NCBI RefSeq assembly: GCF_041345015.1
Contig: NZ_CP166769.1
Location: 1,302,001 to 1,366,000, forward strand
From: Bartonella sp. DGB1
Lineage (GTDB): Bacteria > Pseudomonadota > Alphaproteobacteria > Rhizobiales > Rhizobiaceae
Direction of reading: 5' to 3'
DNA length: 64,000 nt
Program-made: the position numbers and the translations under genes
Shown here: piece after piece, positions 1 to 11,191 of the stretch
Position numbering within the stretch: position 1 is the first letter of the stretch
Layout: each line of letters opens with the position of its first letter
The notes under the pieces: generated by a model
Told to the model about the DNA's origin: nothing
Databases searched by the model: none
What the model saw: only the letters and a program-made list of their open reading frames with translations

Positions 1-429
1 TTAACCGGTATAACAGTCGACAGTAGCTGGTTACCCTATACAATTGATGAATATCCTATTTTAGCTATAGCAGCATCTATGGCTAAAGGTAACAGTCAAT
101 TTCTAGGCATTCAAAGGCTACAATATAAAGAATCTAATAGAATAAAATCATTAGAACAAGGTTTGAATATTTGCAATATAAAGTGTGAAGCAACTGAAGA
201 TTCGCTTAAAATTTATGGTATAGATACTAAAGTTAATAACAAAACTCCAAATTTTTATGAGATAGATAGTAATAATGATCACCGTATAGCTATGAGTTTT
301 TTAATTTTAGGTCTTGCCATGAATACACCGATAAAAGTAACTAATACTGGAATAATAAAAACCAGTTTCCCTGATTTTTTAACTCTTATGCAAAAAATAG
401 GAGCCAATATATATGAAGCTCAAACATAA
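1..429 (+). CDS. aroA: 3-phosphoshikimate 1-carboxyvinyltransferase (EPSP synthase), 3' part
   Basis: The frame is open from base 1, so only the C-terminal part (about 142 residues) is in the window. EPSP synthase joins shikimate-3-phosphate and PEP in the shikimate pathway in the cytoplasm. Visible family signatures are DEYPILAIAAS followed by the KESNRIKS segment (family KESDR; the Asp is Asn here) and the late HRIAMSF block typical of the last lobe. The stop at 429 overlaps the start of cmk by 17 bases, so the two genes are probably translationally coupled; aroA-cmk-rpsA is a common alphaproteobacterial order. Identity is secure; the N-terminal part cannot be judged. Confidence 0.9.
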   Translation, partial: LTGITVDSSWLPYTIDEYPILAIAASMAKGNSQFLGIQRLQYKESNRIKSLEQGLNICNIKCEATEDSLKIYGIDTKVNNKTPNFYEIDSNNDHRIAMSFLILGLAMNTPIKVTNTGIIKTSFPDFLTLMQKIGANIYEAQT

Positions 430-1069
430 AAACTTAATTATTACTATAGATGGCCCGGCCGCGTCTGGTAAAGGGACTTTAGCACGAAATATTGCTTGTC
501 ACTATGAATTAACTCACTTAGATACTGGATTAATTTACCGTCAGCTCGCATATCAGATGATAATTAATAACTGTAACTTTAATGATGAAGATGAAGCCGC
601 AAAGCAAGCTATCTATGTAGATTTTAACGACTTTGATAAAGACAAACTAAAAGCTTATGAAATTAGCAAAATATCTTCTATTGTAGCCGCCTTTCCTAAA
701 GTCAGAGCAATTTTACTAAAAAAACAACAAGACTTTATTAAACTGCATCAAGAAAACGGAATAATCTTAGACGGCAGAGATACCGGCACCATAATATGCC
801 CTACAGCCCCGTTAAAATTTTTTATAACCGCAGACATTAATGAAAGAGCCAAACGCCGATTTAACGAATTAAAACCAGGCAATAATAAAATAACATTCGC
901 TGAGATATTAAAATCATTGCAAGAAAGAGATGAACGTGATAAAAACCGTAAATATGCCCCGTTAAAAAAAGCTGACGATGCTATGTTGCTTGATACAACG
1001 GAAGCAGATATTAATACACTCTTTACAGAAGTGAAAAAAATCATTGACCTTTACTTAAGTCAAGGTTAA
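413..1069 (+). CDS. cmk: cytidylate kinase
   Basis: Phosphorylates CMP and dCMP with ATP in pyrimidine nucleotide recycling. The 218-residue length is normal. The P-loop is GPAASGKGT near residues 14-22, followed by the LDTGLIYR segment (family LDTGAMYR) and the DGRDTGT motif near residue 122 that binds the nucleotide monophosphate. The ATG at 413 lies inside the end of aroA and has an AGGAG-like Shine-Dalgarno sequence about 10 bases upstream. It is followed by a 97-base gap and rpsA, the classic cmk-rpsA pair. Nothing unusual apart from strong A/T codon preference. Confidence 0.95.
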   Translation: MKLKHKNLIITIDGPAASGKGTLARNIACHYELTHLDTGLIYRQLAYQMIINNCNFNDEDEAAKQAIYVDFNDFDKDKLKAYEISKISSIVAAFPKVRAILLKKQQDFIKLHQENGIILDGRDTGTIICPTAPLKFFITADINERAKRRFNELKPGNNKITFAEILKSLQERDERDKNRKYAPLKKADDAMLLDTTEADINTLFTEVKKIIDLYLSQG

Positions 1070-1166
1070 ATATAAACTGCAGATAGGTCATGCGTCTTTA
1101 CGCCTATTTGTGCCGATTAATCAACAAGACGTAAGCTATTATAATTAATAGCTTTTAGGAGTATAT

Positions 1167-2858
1167 ATGTCCAGCTATAATCCAACCAATGAAGACTTTG
1201 CTGCTCTTCTTGAAGAATCATTCAAAAAACAAGACCTAAATGAAGGCTCTATCGTAAAAGGTCGTGTTGTCGCTATAGAAAAAGATTTTGTTATCATTGA
1301 TGCCGGTCTAAAAGTAGAGGGTCGTGTTCCTCTTAAAGAATTTAGTGAAGCACCTATTTCCGTAGGCGATGAAGTAGATGTATACGTCGAACGCATAGAA
1401 AATGCCGTCGGAGAAGCCGTATTATCACGTGAAAAAGCACGCCGTGAAGAGAGCTGGTTTAGACTTGAAGAGAAATTTAAAAAACATGAAAGAGTTGAAG
1501 GTACCATATTTAACCAAGTTAAAGGTGGCTTTACAGTTGACCTTGATGGTGCTATCGCTTTCCTTCCTCGTAGTCAAGTAGATATTCGTCCGATCCGTGA
1601 TACATCTGTACTTTTAAATGTATTACAACCTTTTGAAATTTTAAAAATGGATCGCCGTAGAGGTAATATAGTTGTTTCTAGACGCTCCGTCTTAGAAGAG
1701 AGTCGCGCTGAACAAAGATATGAAATTGTACAAAATTTAGAAGAAAACCAAATTGTTACAGGTGTGGTTAAAAATATCACAGATTACGGTGCATTCATTG
1801 ATTTAGGGGGCATTGATGGTCTATTACATGTTACCGACATTGCTTGGCGTCGTGTGAACCATCCTTCTGAAGTTTTAACTATAGGTCAATCTGTACAAGT
1901 TCAAATAGTTCGTATCAATCAAGAAACTCACCGTATCTCATTAGGTATGAAGCAACTTGAACAAGATCCATGGCAAGGTATTGAAGAAAGATATCCTATA
2001 GGTAAAAGAATTACTGGAACTGTAGCAAATATCACAGATTACGGTGCTTTTGTACAACTAGAAGATAGTATCGAAGGCTTAATACACGTATCTGAAATGA
2101 GCTGGACAAAGAAAAATGTCCACCCTGGAAAAATATTATCTACATCACAAGAAGTAGAAGTAGTAGTATTAGAAATTGATATTGCAAAACGTCGTATTTC
2201 TTTAGGTTTAAAACAAACTATTGCTAATCCTTGGGAAGAATTTGCAAAGAACCATGAAGTTGGATCTATTGTTGAAGGCGAAGTTAAAAATAAAACTGAA
2301 TTTGGTTTATTCGTTGAACTAGAAGGCAATGTAGATGGAATGATACATATGTCTGACTTAGACTGGAATCGCAGTGGAGAAACTTTGCTAGAAGAATATC
2401 CTAAAGGTAAAATCATTAAAGCTGTTGTTTTAGATGTTGATGTTGAAAAAGAGCGTATTTCGCTTGGTATTAAACAGTTAACAGAAGATACATTAGCTGA
2501 AGGTGTTGCTTCCGGTAGTTTGAAAAAAGGTGCTGTAGTAACAGCAGAAGTTACTGACGTAACAGAAAATGGTATTGAGGTTAAATTAGTAGAATTTGAC
2601 TTAAACTCCTTTATTCGCAAAGCAGATTTATCTCGTGACCGTGATGAACAAAGACCTGAGCGTTTTAACGTAGGACAAAAAATAGATGCTAGAATTACTG
2701 TTTTTGATCGTAAAAATCGTAAAATACAATTATCTATTAAAGCCCTAGAAATATCTGAAGAAAAAGAAGCTGTTGCTCAATATGGATCAGCTGACTCCGG
2801 TGCATCTCTAGGTGATATCTTAGGAGCCGCCTTAAATAAAAATTCTGATAAAGAATAA
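1167..2858 (+). CDS. rpsA: 30S ribosomal protein S1
   Basis: Binds mRNA on the 30S subunit and supports initiation on structured or weak leaders. Six S1 (OB-fold) domains can be counted, at roughly residues 25-90, 107-172, 190-260, 276-346, 363-433 and 448-520; the middle ones share a TDYGAFV/ID core. At 563 residues it is the usual length for alphaproteobacteria. The ATG follows a good TAGGAG Shine-Dalgarno sequence. A clear intrinsic terminator follows at 2878-2906. The next gene is pncB, whereas ihfB usually follows rpsA in related genomes. Confidence 0.97.
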   Translation: MSSYNPTNEDFAALLEESFKKQDLNEGSIVKGRVVAIEKDFVIIDAGLKVEGRVPLKEFSEAPISVGDEVDVYVERIENAVGEAVLSREKARREESWFRLEEKFKKHERVEGTIFNQVKGGFTVDLDGAIAFLPRSQVDIRPIRDTSVLLNVLQPFEILKMDRRRGNIVVSRRSVLEESRAEQRYEIVQNLEENQIVTGVVKNITDYGAFIDLGGIDGLLHVTDIAWRRVNHPSEVLTIGQSVQVQIVRINQETHRISLGMKQLEQDPWQGIEERYPIGKRITGTVANITDYGAFVQLEDSIEGLIHVSEMSWTKKNVHPGKILSTSQEVEVVVLEIDIAKRRISLGLKQTIANPWEEFAKNHEVGSIVEGEVKNKTEFGLFVELEGNVDGMIHMSDLDWNRSGETLLEEYPKGKIIKAVVLDVDVEKERISLGIKQLTEDTLAEGVASGSLKKGAVVTAEVTDVTENGIEVKLVEFDLNSFIRKADLSRDRDEQRPERFNVGQKIDARITVFDRKNRKIQLSIKALEISEEKEAVAQYGSADSGASLGDILGAALNKNSDKE

Positions 2859-2877
2859 ATTTCAATAATTGTTAAAG

Positions 2878-2906
2878 AACTGCCAATAATTTGGCAGTTT
2901 TTTTTG
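2878..2906 (+). terminator. rho-independent terminator of rpsA
   Basis: Perfect 8-bp stem AACTGCCA / TGGCAGTT with a 6-base loop, running into eight T residues, 20 bases after the rpsA stop codon. Confidence 0.9.
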
Positions 2907-2983
2907 TAATAAACAAATTATTATATAAGTAATTTACCTTTATAAAATTCCAGGTAAATTTATCCGTTTTAAGGAGGTTATTA

Positions 2984-4255
2984 GTGCCTGTTTTTGATAT
3001 TGCACGTCGTGTATATAATCATAGCTGGAAGCTGGATCCGATTATTCGTAGCTTATTAGACACAGATTTTTATAAATTGTTAATGCTACAAATGATTTAT
3101 GGTTTATATCCTAATGTCAATACAACCTTTTCACTAATTAATCGTGATAAAAATATAAAATTAGCTAAAATCATACCTGAAAGCGAACTAAGAGCGCAAT
3201 TAGATCATGCTCGCACTCTAAGATTTACCAAAAAAGAGATGATCTGGTTAAGAGGTAATAGTTTTTATAGAGAAAAACAAATTTTTTCACCAGAATTTTT
3301 AACTTGGTTAGAAAATTTTCAACTTCCTGAATATGAATTAATCACTCATGAAGATAATTATTCTTTAAATTTCCATGGTTCATGGTGTTATACCACAATG
3401 TGGGAAATACCAGCTTTAGCTATTGTAAATGAGTTAAAATCACGTTCAATGATGCAAAATTTTGGTAAATTTTCGCTAGATGTTACATATGCACGTGCAA
3501 AAGCTAAAATGTGGAGTAAAGTTGAAAGACTAAAAAAGTTGCCCAATCTAAAAATTGCTGATTTTGGTACACGTCGTCGTCACTCCTTCTTATGGCAGCG
3601 CTGGTGTGTAGAGGCTTTAAAAGAAGGTTTACACTCACATTTCTCTGGAACTAGTAATATTTTATTAGCAATGCAGAATGACTTAGAAGCTATTGGTACC
3701 AATGCACACGAGCTACCTATGGTAATTACCGCCTTAGCAGATGATACAGAGAAATTACAAGCACCTTATCAAGTTTTAAAAGATTGGCAAAAATATTACC
3801 AAGATAATCTATTAGTTATTTTACCCGATACATATGGTACTAAAAGCTTTTTAAAATATGCACCAGATTGGATAACTAATTGGCGAGGTTTCCGACCAGA
3901 TAGCATGCCGCCAATAGAAGGTGGAGAACTTTTAATTAACTGGTGGAAATCAAAAGGTATTGACCCTAAAAATAAATTAATTATATTCTCTGATTCTCTA
4001 GATGTAGAAGCTATAGAAAGAACCTATCACCATTTTAATGGAAGAGTACAAATGGCGTTTGGTTGGGGAACAAATTTAACCAATGATTTCACTGGATGCT
4101 CAATAGAAAATATCAACCAAGCCAATGCAATGTCCTTAGTTTGCAAAGTAACAAAAGTTAATGGAAAAAATGCCGTTAAATTATCTGATACAGAGTTGAA
4201 AGCTACAGGTGATAAAATCGCTATAGAACATTATAAAAAGATCTTTAGAGTTTAA
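2984..4255 (+). CDS. pncB: nicotinate phosphoribosyltransferase
   Basis: Converts nicotinate and PRPP to nicotinate mononucleotide, the entry step of NAD salvage. The 423-residue protein has the family blocks DTDFYKLLM near residue 27, FGTRRRHS at 194-201 and GTNAHELPM at 238-246, where His242 is the residue phosphorylated in the family. The start is GTG: a near-perfect AAGGAGG lies 7 bases upstream at 2971-2977, and no ATG fits. The gene stands alone between terminators. A complete PncB suggests that NAD is at least partly made from imported or recycled nicotinate. Confidence 0.93.
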   Translation: MPVFDIARRVYNHSWKLDPIIRSLLDTDFYKLLMLQMIYGLYPNVNTTFSLINRDKNIKLAKIIPESELRAQLDHARTLRFTKKEMIWLRGNSFYREKQIFSPEFLTWLENFQLPEYELITHEDNYSLNFHGSWCYTTMWEIPALAIVNELKSRSMMQNFGKFSLDVTYARAKAKMWSKVERLKKLPNLKIADFGTRRRHSFLWQRWCVEALKEGLHSHFSGTSNILLAMQNDLEAIGTNAHELPMVITALADDTEKLQAPYQVLKDWQKYYQDNLLVILPDTYGTKSFLKYAPDWITNWRGFRPDSMPPIEGGELLINWWKSKGIDPKNKLIIFSDSLDVEAIERTYHHFNGRVQMAFGWGTNLTNDFTGCSIENINQANAMSLVCKVTKVNGKNAVKLSDTELKATGDKIAIEHYKKIFRV

Positions 4256-4259
4256 TTAT

Positions 4260-4290
4260 AATATTCCTATGCCTAAGAGGATATTTTTTT
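4260..4290 (+). terminator. probable terminator of pncB
   Basis: Stem AATAT(T)CCT / AGGATATT with one bulged T, 9-base loop, then a run of T residues to 4290. It lies 5 bases after the pncB stop codon. Confidence 0.65.
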
Positions 4291-4908
4291 GTACTATATT
4301 AATTTTCAATATATTTAATATTATTTATTTTTCACTTATAAAATTAGAGGGTGATAACTAAAAAACAAACCCCTCTTAACGATTAAGCAATATTTTTAAT
4401 CAACAAAAAACATTACCGAATATCTAAACTATAATTATAGTCACATCATTAGATGATATTATTTTTATTCCTTAGAAATCAAACGCTCAACCCCATAAAT
4501 TACCAATGCCCCCCCATAGCCGAATTCATGCAGTAGTAAGAAAGCAACCTATATAACATAATATTTTGCTTTAATTATTATCCTTCACTTAAAGCCACCT
4601 CAATCACTGTTAGATTCTCAGACAGCCCTTAGTATTTACAAGTGTAACAACACAAAAACAGTTAAACAAATTTTTAATAATGATTATAGATCTACTTTTT
4701 TAATTAATATTTACTAAAAGTCAATTTCAGCAAAAATAAATAGATCAACTTATAATATAATTTTATATAAGTATAAAATTTGCTGTAAGTTTTCACCCTG
4801 CATGTAATTACCACAGTTATTTAAGTTATTTCTAATATTGACAAATAACTTTATAATAATTAGTGTTTGCTACTGTACTTTTATTATAAATTTATTTCAG
4901 GAGAAAAT
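4291..4908. other. AT-rich intergenic region with possible gene relics
   Basis: About 620 bases without a gene. On the minus strand two short frames look like eroded C-termini: 4465-4536 ending in YGVERLISKE and stop, and 4578-4625 ending in VIEVALSEG and stop. Each is interrupted by stops upstream. The remainder is AT-rich with no recognisable RNA. A TTGACA near 4842 has no well-placed -10 element, so I do not call a promoter. Confidence 0.4.
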
Positions 4909-5244
4909 ATGTATCAAATTCTTTGTCACATCAACAACTGGCTTGGTTTGTTATTAGTAGTAAGTTTTTTTGTTATCAACCTAATAAAACAAGCACCAGC
5001 TATGGTTAACAAAAAAAAACCAGATATATTCTTTTCAATAAAAGCTAAACATTTAATAATTGCGTTTGTAATTTTTGCTTGGGGGAGCGCTATTTCAAAT
5101 ATAGGTCCACATATGTTAAACTATTATGGGATCACATTATATTCTCAAGCTATTTTCTCACAAATTGTGAATATTTTAACTCTTATTATATTAACTTGGT
5201 ATCTTTTAATCAAAGTCAAAGGTTCTGTTATTGAACAAAAGTAA
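4909..5244 (+). CDS. small membrane protein, unknown family
   Basis: I do not recognise this 111-residue protein. It is hydrophobic, with three likely membrane segments at about residues 10-27, 47-66 and 79-102, a lysine-rich loop NKKKP near residue 35, and a basic tail. The ATG at 4909 is chosen because CAGGAGAAA stands 5-10 bases upstream; an in-frame alternative at 4867 has no Shine-Dalgarno sequence. It is isolated, with about 650 bases of noncoding DNA before it and 355 after. The good ribosome site and the surviving open frame in a decaying region suggest a real gene; function unknown. Confidence 0.6.
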   Translation: MYQILCHINNWLGLLLVVSFFVINLIKQAPAMVNKKKPDIFFSIKAKHLIIAFVIFAWGSAISNIGPHMLNYYGITLYSQAIFSQIVNILTLIILTWYLLIKVKGSVIEQK

Positions 5245-5599
5245 AATATTATACTTTAATAAAAAGGAAATAAGTAAAACTAGAGTTGTAGATCACCGAT
5301 ATATAAATTGAATAATAAGAGTACTCTCTAAAAATTTTTAACTATGTAAAGGCTACTAAACTTTAGTAGCCTTTATCATTTAAAGAGATAAAAACACTAA
5401 TTAAAAATTAAATATCTCACGGTTAACTAATAGAGGTTACGGATAAATTCATTAATTACATAAAATTTACAAATTAATTAAATAACATTGTGTGACTAAT
5501 TAACTAGGACTGCTTAAAATAACTACAATACAATTATATATCTCTTAATAAAGAGATATATAAGATTTTACATGTTAATCAATTAACTTAATCTAATTA
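5245..5599. other. intergenic region with two inverted repeats
   Basis: Convergent spacer between the small membrane protein and gyrB. It contains the hairpin at 5348-5374 and a second perfect 12-bp inverted repeat at 5535-5546 / 5551-5562 with a 4-base loop, the latter 38 bases after the gyrB stop and perhaps its 3' hairpin. I see no coding sequence. Confidence 0.5.
5348..5374 (+). terminator. strong hairpin, likely terminator
   Basis: Near-perfect palindrome AAAGGCTACTAAA / TTTAGTAGCCTTT around a single C. It is A-rich on one flank and T-rich on the other, so it could stop transcription from either side in this convergent spacer. The T tract is short, so the call is moderate. Confidence 0.6.
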
Positions 5600-8420
<2,821 letters not shown>

Positions 8421-8449
8421 TTGACAAGAAAAAAAAATATATATATTCT
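8421..8449 (+). promoter_or_regulatory. sigma-70 type promoter of the hairpin RNA
   Basis: Perfect -35 TTGACA at 8421-8426, a 17-base spacer, and -10 TATTCT at 8444-8449 (4 of 6). Transcription is expected to begin near 8456-8460, just before the hairpin-rich segment and 350 bases before ubiE. Confidence 0.7.
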
Positions 8450-8456
8450 CTATCTG

Positions 8457-8613
8457 AGCGTAACAGTATATTATTGTTGCCGCGGGGGACTAAAGAGAGG
8501 AATAGCCCGCGTAGGAGGTTATTACGCGGGCTCTTTTACGGTTTTGGGAGGAATAACCGTATAAATACATAGTTGAGCCTAAAAAGAAAGAGAAGCAAAA
8601 AAACTCAACTATG
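8457..8613 (+). ncRNA. structured noncoding RNA or long leader with AGGA-loop hairpins
   Basis: An unusually GC-rich island in an AT-rich spacer, starting just after a good promoter. Hairpins: (1) CGCGGG 8481-8486 with CCCGCG 8506-8511, loop containing GAGAGGAAT; (2) AGCCCGCGTA 8504-8513 with TACGCGGGCT 8523-8532, loop GGAGGTTAT, then TCTTTT; (3) ACGGTT 8538-8543 with AACCGT 8555-8560, loop TTGGGAGGAAT; (4) CATAGTTGAG 8568-8577 with CTCAACTATG 8604-8613 around a purine-rich 26-base loop. Stems 1 and 2 share bases and exclude each other. Three loops carry AGGA. There is no ATG-started frame inside. It could be a small RNA that titrates a CsrA/RsmA-like protein, an attenuator in the ubiE leader, or an unknown class. 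Confidence 0.6.
8504..8537 (+). terminator. terminator-like hairpin within the structured RNA
   Basis: A 10-bp GC-rich stem with a 9-base loop followed by TCTTTT. If it terminates, the RNA is about 80 bases long. The competing pairing of 8506-8511 with upstream 8481-8486 would act as an antiterminator. Confidence 0.45.
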
Positions 8614-8811
8614 GTCTGAAGTATAGATAATTATTTTAACACAGACAACAGCTAATTTTGCATAGCTTCTATGCATTAGAAACAACTCTGTTCAATATAT
8701 TGTAAATTATAAGAATCTATTATATTTATCTCTTACAGTTATTATTTAACAATTTGCTGGAAAAATAAGCAAAATTAAGATAATCTGATGGTTAGATAAT
8801 CGAGATATAAA
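8614..8811. other. intergenic region before ubiE
   Basis: AT-rich. It holds one small hairpin, TGCATAG / CTATGCA with a CTT loop near 8658-8674. The mutM gene that often precedes ubiE in alphaproteobacteria is absent here. No promoter is clear enough to call, so ubiE may be transcribed from the 8421 promoter. Confidence 0.35.
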
Positions 8812-9603
8812 GTGGCTCCCTCTATGGATAAACAACGGGTAACAAAAATTTCAGATATGGAACATTCTTTTGGGTTTACACAAATCACCCCACAAGAAAA
8901 ACAACCATTAGTTAATAATGTGTTTCATTCTGTCGCTAATAATTATGATATGATGAATGATATAATGTCTTTAGGTGTTCATCGCTTATGGAAAAATGCT
9001 ATGATTAGCTGGCTTTCACCTCCAACTACTGGCGAATGGCATATTTTGGATATAGCCGGAGGTACTGGTGATATAGCATTCCGAGCTTTAAAATCCTCTA
9101 AAACTAAAATTAAAGCTACTGTATTAGACATTAACAGCTCAATGCTAGCCGTTGGTAAAGAAAGAGCGAATCAGCAAGGATTCACTGATGAACAGATTAA
9201 CTTTATCGAAGGAGATGCACAAATATTACCCTTTCCTGATAATAGTTTTGATGCTTACACTATTGCTTTCGGAATAAGAAATGTCCCCAATATAGCTAAA
9301 GCTCTAGCTGAAGCTCACAGAGTTTTAAAATTTGGTGGACGGTTTATGTGCTTAGAATTTTCAGAAGTATCGCCCTCTAGTTTAGCAAAAATATATGATT
9401 TATGGTCATTAAAAGCTATCCCATGGTTAGGAGAAAAATTTACCGGTGACAGTGATTCGTATAAATATTTAGTAGAATCTATCCGTAAATTTCCCTCACA
9501 AAAAATATTTGCCCAACAGATTGAAGCAACCGGATTTACTAACGTATCCTGGCGTAACTTAACTGGCGGCATTGCAGCTATCCACTCAGGATGGAAAATA
9601 TAA
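8812..9603 (+). CDS. ubiE: demethylmenaquinone/2-polyprenyl-benzoquinol methyltransferase
   Basis: Class I SAM-dependent C-methyltransferase of ubiquinone synthesis. The SAM-binding motif DIAGGTGD is at residues 80-87, preceded by the family block [23 protein letters not shown] and followed by AFGIRNV and the C-terminal [13 protein letters not shown]. The start is uncertain: GTG at 8812 with a weak GAGAT upstream is used, and ATG at 8824 is a reasonable alternative. The stop TAA overlaps the likely ubiB start by one base, so ubiE and ubiB are coupled. Confidence 0.95.
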   Translation: MAPSMDKQRVTKISDMEHSFGFTQITPQEKQPLVNNVFHSVANNYDMMNDIMSLGVHRLWKNAMISWLSPPTTGEWHILDIAGGTGDIAFRALKSSKTKIKATVLDINSSMLAVGKERANQQGFTDEQINFIEGDAQILPFPDNSFDAYTIAFGIRNVPNIAKALAEAHRVLKFGGRFMCLEFSEVSPSSLAKIYDLWSLKAIPWLGEKFTGDSDSYKYLVESIRKFPSQKIFAQQIEATGFTNVSWRNLTGGIAAIHSGWKI

Positions 9604-11162
9604 TGAAATATATCGGCTCTATATTTCGATTATCACGGGCTTTTTGGTTAATATTCCGTGCCGGCTTATTTTCTTCTATCAAAGTACCAGCAGAAATATC
9701 TGGTGTCTTTGGTTTTATCGCAAGATTAATTTGCAAAATATCTCCTAAATTTAATGATGAAATAACACAAATCAAAATTAATAAATTAGCTAAACAATTA
9801 GGTCCTTCATATATTAAATTGGGGCAATTTTTAGCTACTAGACCAGACATTATTGGCGTCAATTTATCTAATAGATTAACAATATTACAAGATAGATTAG
9901 AATTTTTCTCACAAGAAACCGCTATCAAAAAAATAGAAAGTAAAATTAACGATTCTATAGAAAATATCTTTTTAAGTTTTTCGCCTCCAATTGCAGCAGC
10001 GTCAATAGCACAAGTTCATCAGGCTATATTACCAGACTCATTAAGTCACAAATATAAATTTAACCATGTAGCTGTTAAAATTATTCGCCCAGAAGTAAGA
10101 AAGAGATTTACCCGAGATTTACAGGATTTTTACTTTGCTGCCCGATTACAAGCGTCTCTTAGTCGAACTATCGCAAGATTAAAACCAATAGAGGTAGTTG
10201 AAACGTTAGATAAGATAACAAAATTAGAGATGGATCTACGTTTCGAAGCAGCTTCATTACAAGAATTAGCTGAAAATTCAATTAATGATCACCATTTTAA
10301 AGTACCTAAAATAATTTGGGAATATACTAATAATGATATGTTAACCATTGAATGGATAGACGCCATTAAATTAAATGATCTAGATAATTTAAATAAAGCT
10401 AAAATTGACAAAAAACAATTAGCTAAAAATTTAATGGAATCTTTTTTATTACATGCTATGCGCGATGGCTTTTTCCACGCTGACATGCATGCTGGAAATG
10501 TATTTATAGATAATAAAGCTAATATTATACCGATAGACTTTGGTATAATGGGCCGACTCTCACCTGAAACCAGACATTTTATGGCACAGATCTTATACGG
10601 ATTTGTTAAGAAAGATTATGTAAAAGTTGCTCAGGCACATATCGACGCTGGTTATGTTCCAAACTATCATGATGTACATTTATTTGCTCAAGCTTTACGT
10701 GCAGTGGTTGAACCTATTTATGGACAATCATCTACTAATTTCTCTATGGGTAAATTATTAGCTACCTTATTTGAAATTACCGCCTTATTTGATATGCAAA
10801 CTCAACCTCAACTACTTTTATTACAAAAAACCATGGTAATGGTAGAAGGTAACGCTAGAATTTTAGATAATAACTTTAATTTATGGGAAACGGCTACGCC
10901 AATCTTAGAAAAAATTATTAGAGAAGAATTAAGCATCACAGCATATAAAGTTAAAATACAAGAATCTGCAACTAACTGGGGGCAGCTATTGTTAAATTAT
11001 CCACAATATTATCAACAGCAGCTAACTCAGAATCAAAATAATATAACACTGTTAAATGAAATAAATAAAAATATTAGTTCTAGCAATAAAATTAATAAAA
11101 TATTACTGATATTAGTAGTTATTTTATTAATTTCGGTAATTATGCTAGCAAAGATCTTGTAA
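9603..11162 (+). CDS. ubiB: ubiquinone biosynthesis atypical kinase/ATPase UbiB
   Basis: ABC1/ADCK-family protein needed for ubiquinone synthesis, membrane-anchored. It has the atypical kinase features: a KxGQ-like block IKLGQFLATRPD, the Ala-rich loop AAASIAQVHQA, the lysine motif AVKIIRPE, the catalytic loop HADMHAGN and the metal-binding IDFG. Two hydrophobic segments at the C-terminus (ILLILVVILLISVIMLA) would anchor it. ATG at 9603, in the arrangement TAATG with ubiE and with AGGA upstream, is preferred over the in-frame ATG at 9591 that lies within ubiE. Confidence 0.94.
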   Translation: MKYIGSIFRLSRAFWLIFRAGLFSSIKVPAEISGVFGFIARLICKISPKFNDEITQIKINKLAKQLGPSYIKLGQFLATRPDIIGVNLSNRLTILQDRLEFFSQETAIKKIESKINDSIENIFLSFSPPIAAASIAQVHQAILPDSLSHKYKFNHVAVKIIRPEVRKRFTRDLQDFYFAARLQASLSRTIARLKPIEVVETLDKITKLEMDLRFEAASLQELAENSINDHHFKVPKIIWEYTNNDMLTIEWIDAIKLNDLDNLNKAKIDKKQLAKNLMESFLLHAMRDGFFHADMHAGNVFIDNKANIIPIDFGIMGRLSPETRHFMAQILYGFVKKDYVKVAQAHIDAGYVPNYHDVHLFAQALRAVVEPIYGQSSTNFSMGKLLATLFEITALFDMQTQPQLLLLQKTMVMVEGNARILDNNFNLWETATPILEKIIREELSITAYKVKIQESATNWGQLLLNYPQYYQQQLTQNQNNITLLNEINKNISSSNKINKILLILVVILLISVIMLAKIL

Positions 11163-11191
11163 ATGATAGCATAATTAATTATAAGTAACTT

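Noticed and set aside
4835-4880. TTGACA before the small membrane protein
   Set aside because: The nearest TATAAT is only 8 bases away, too close for a sigma-70 promoter, and the correctly spaced hexamer is poor.
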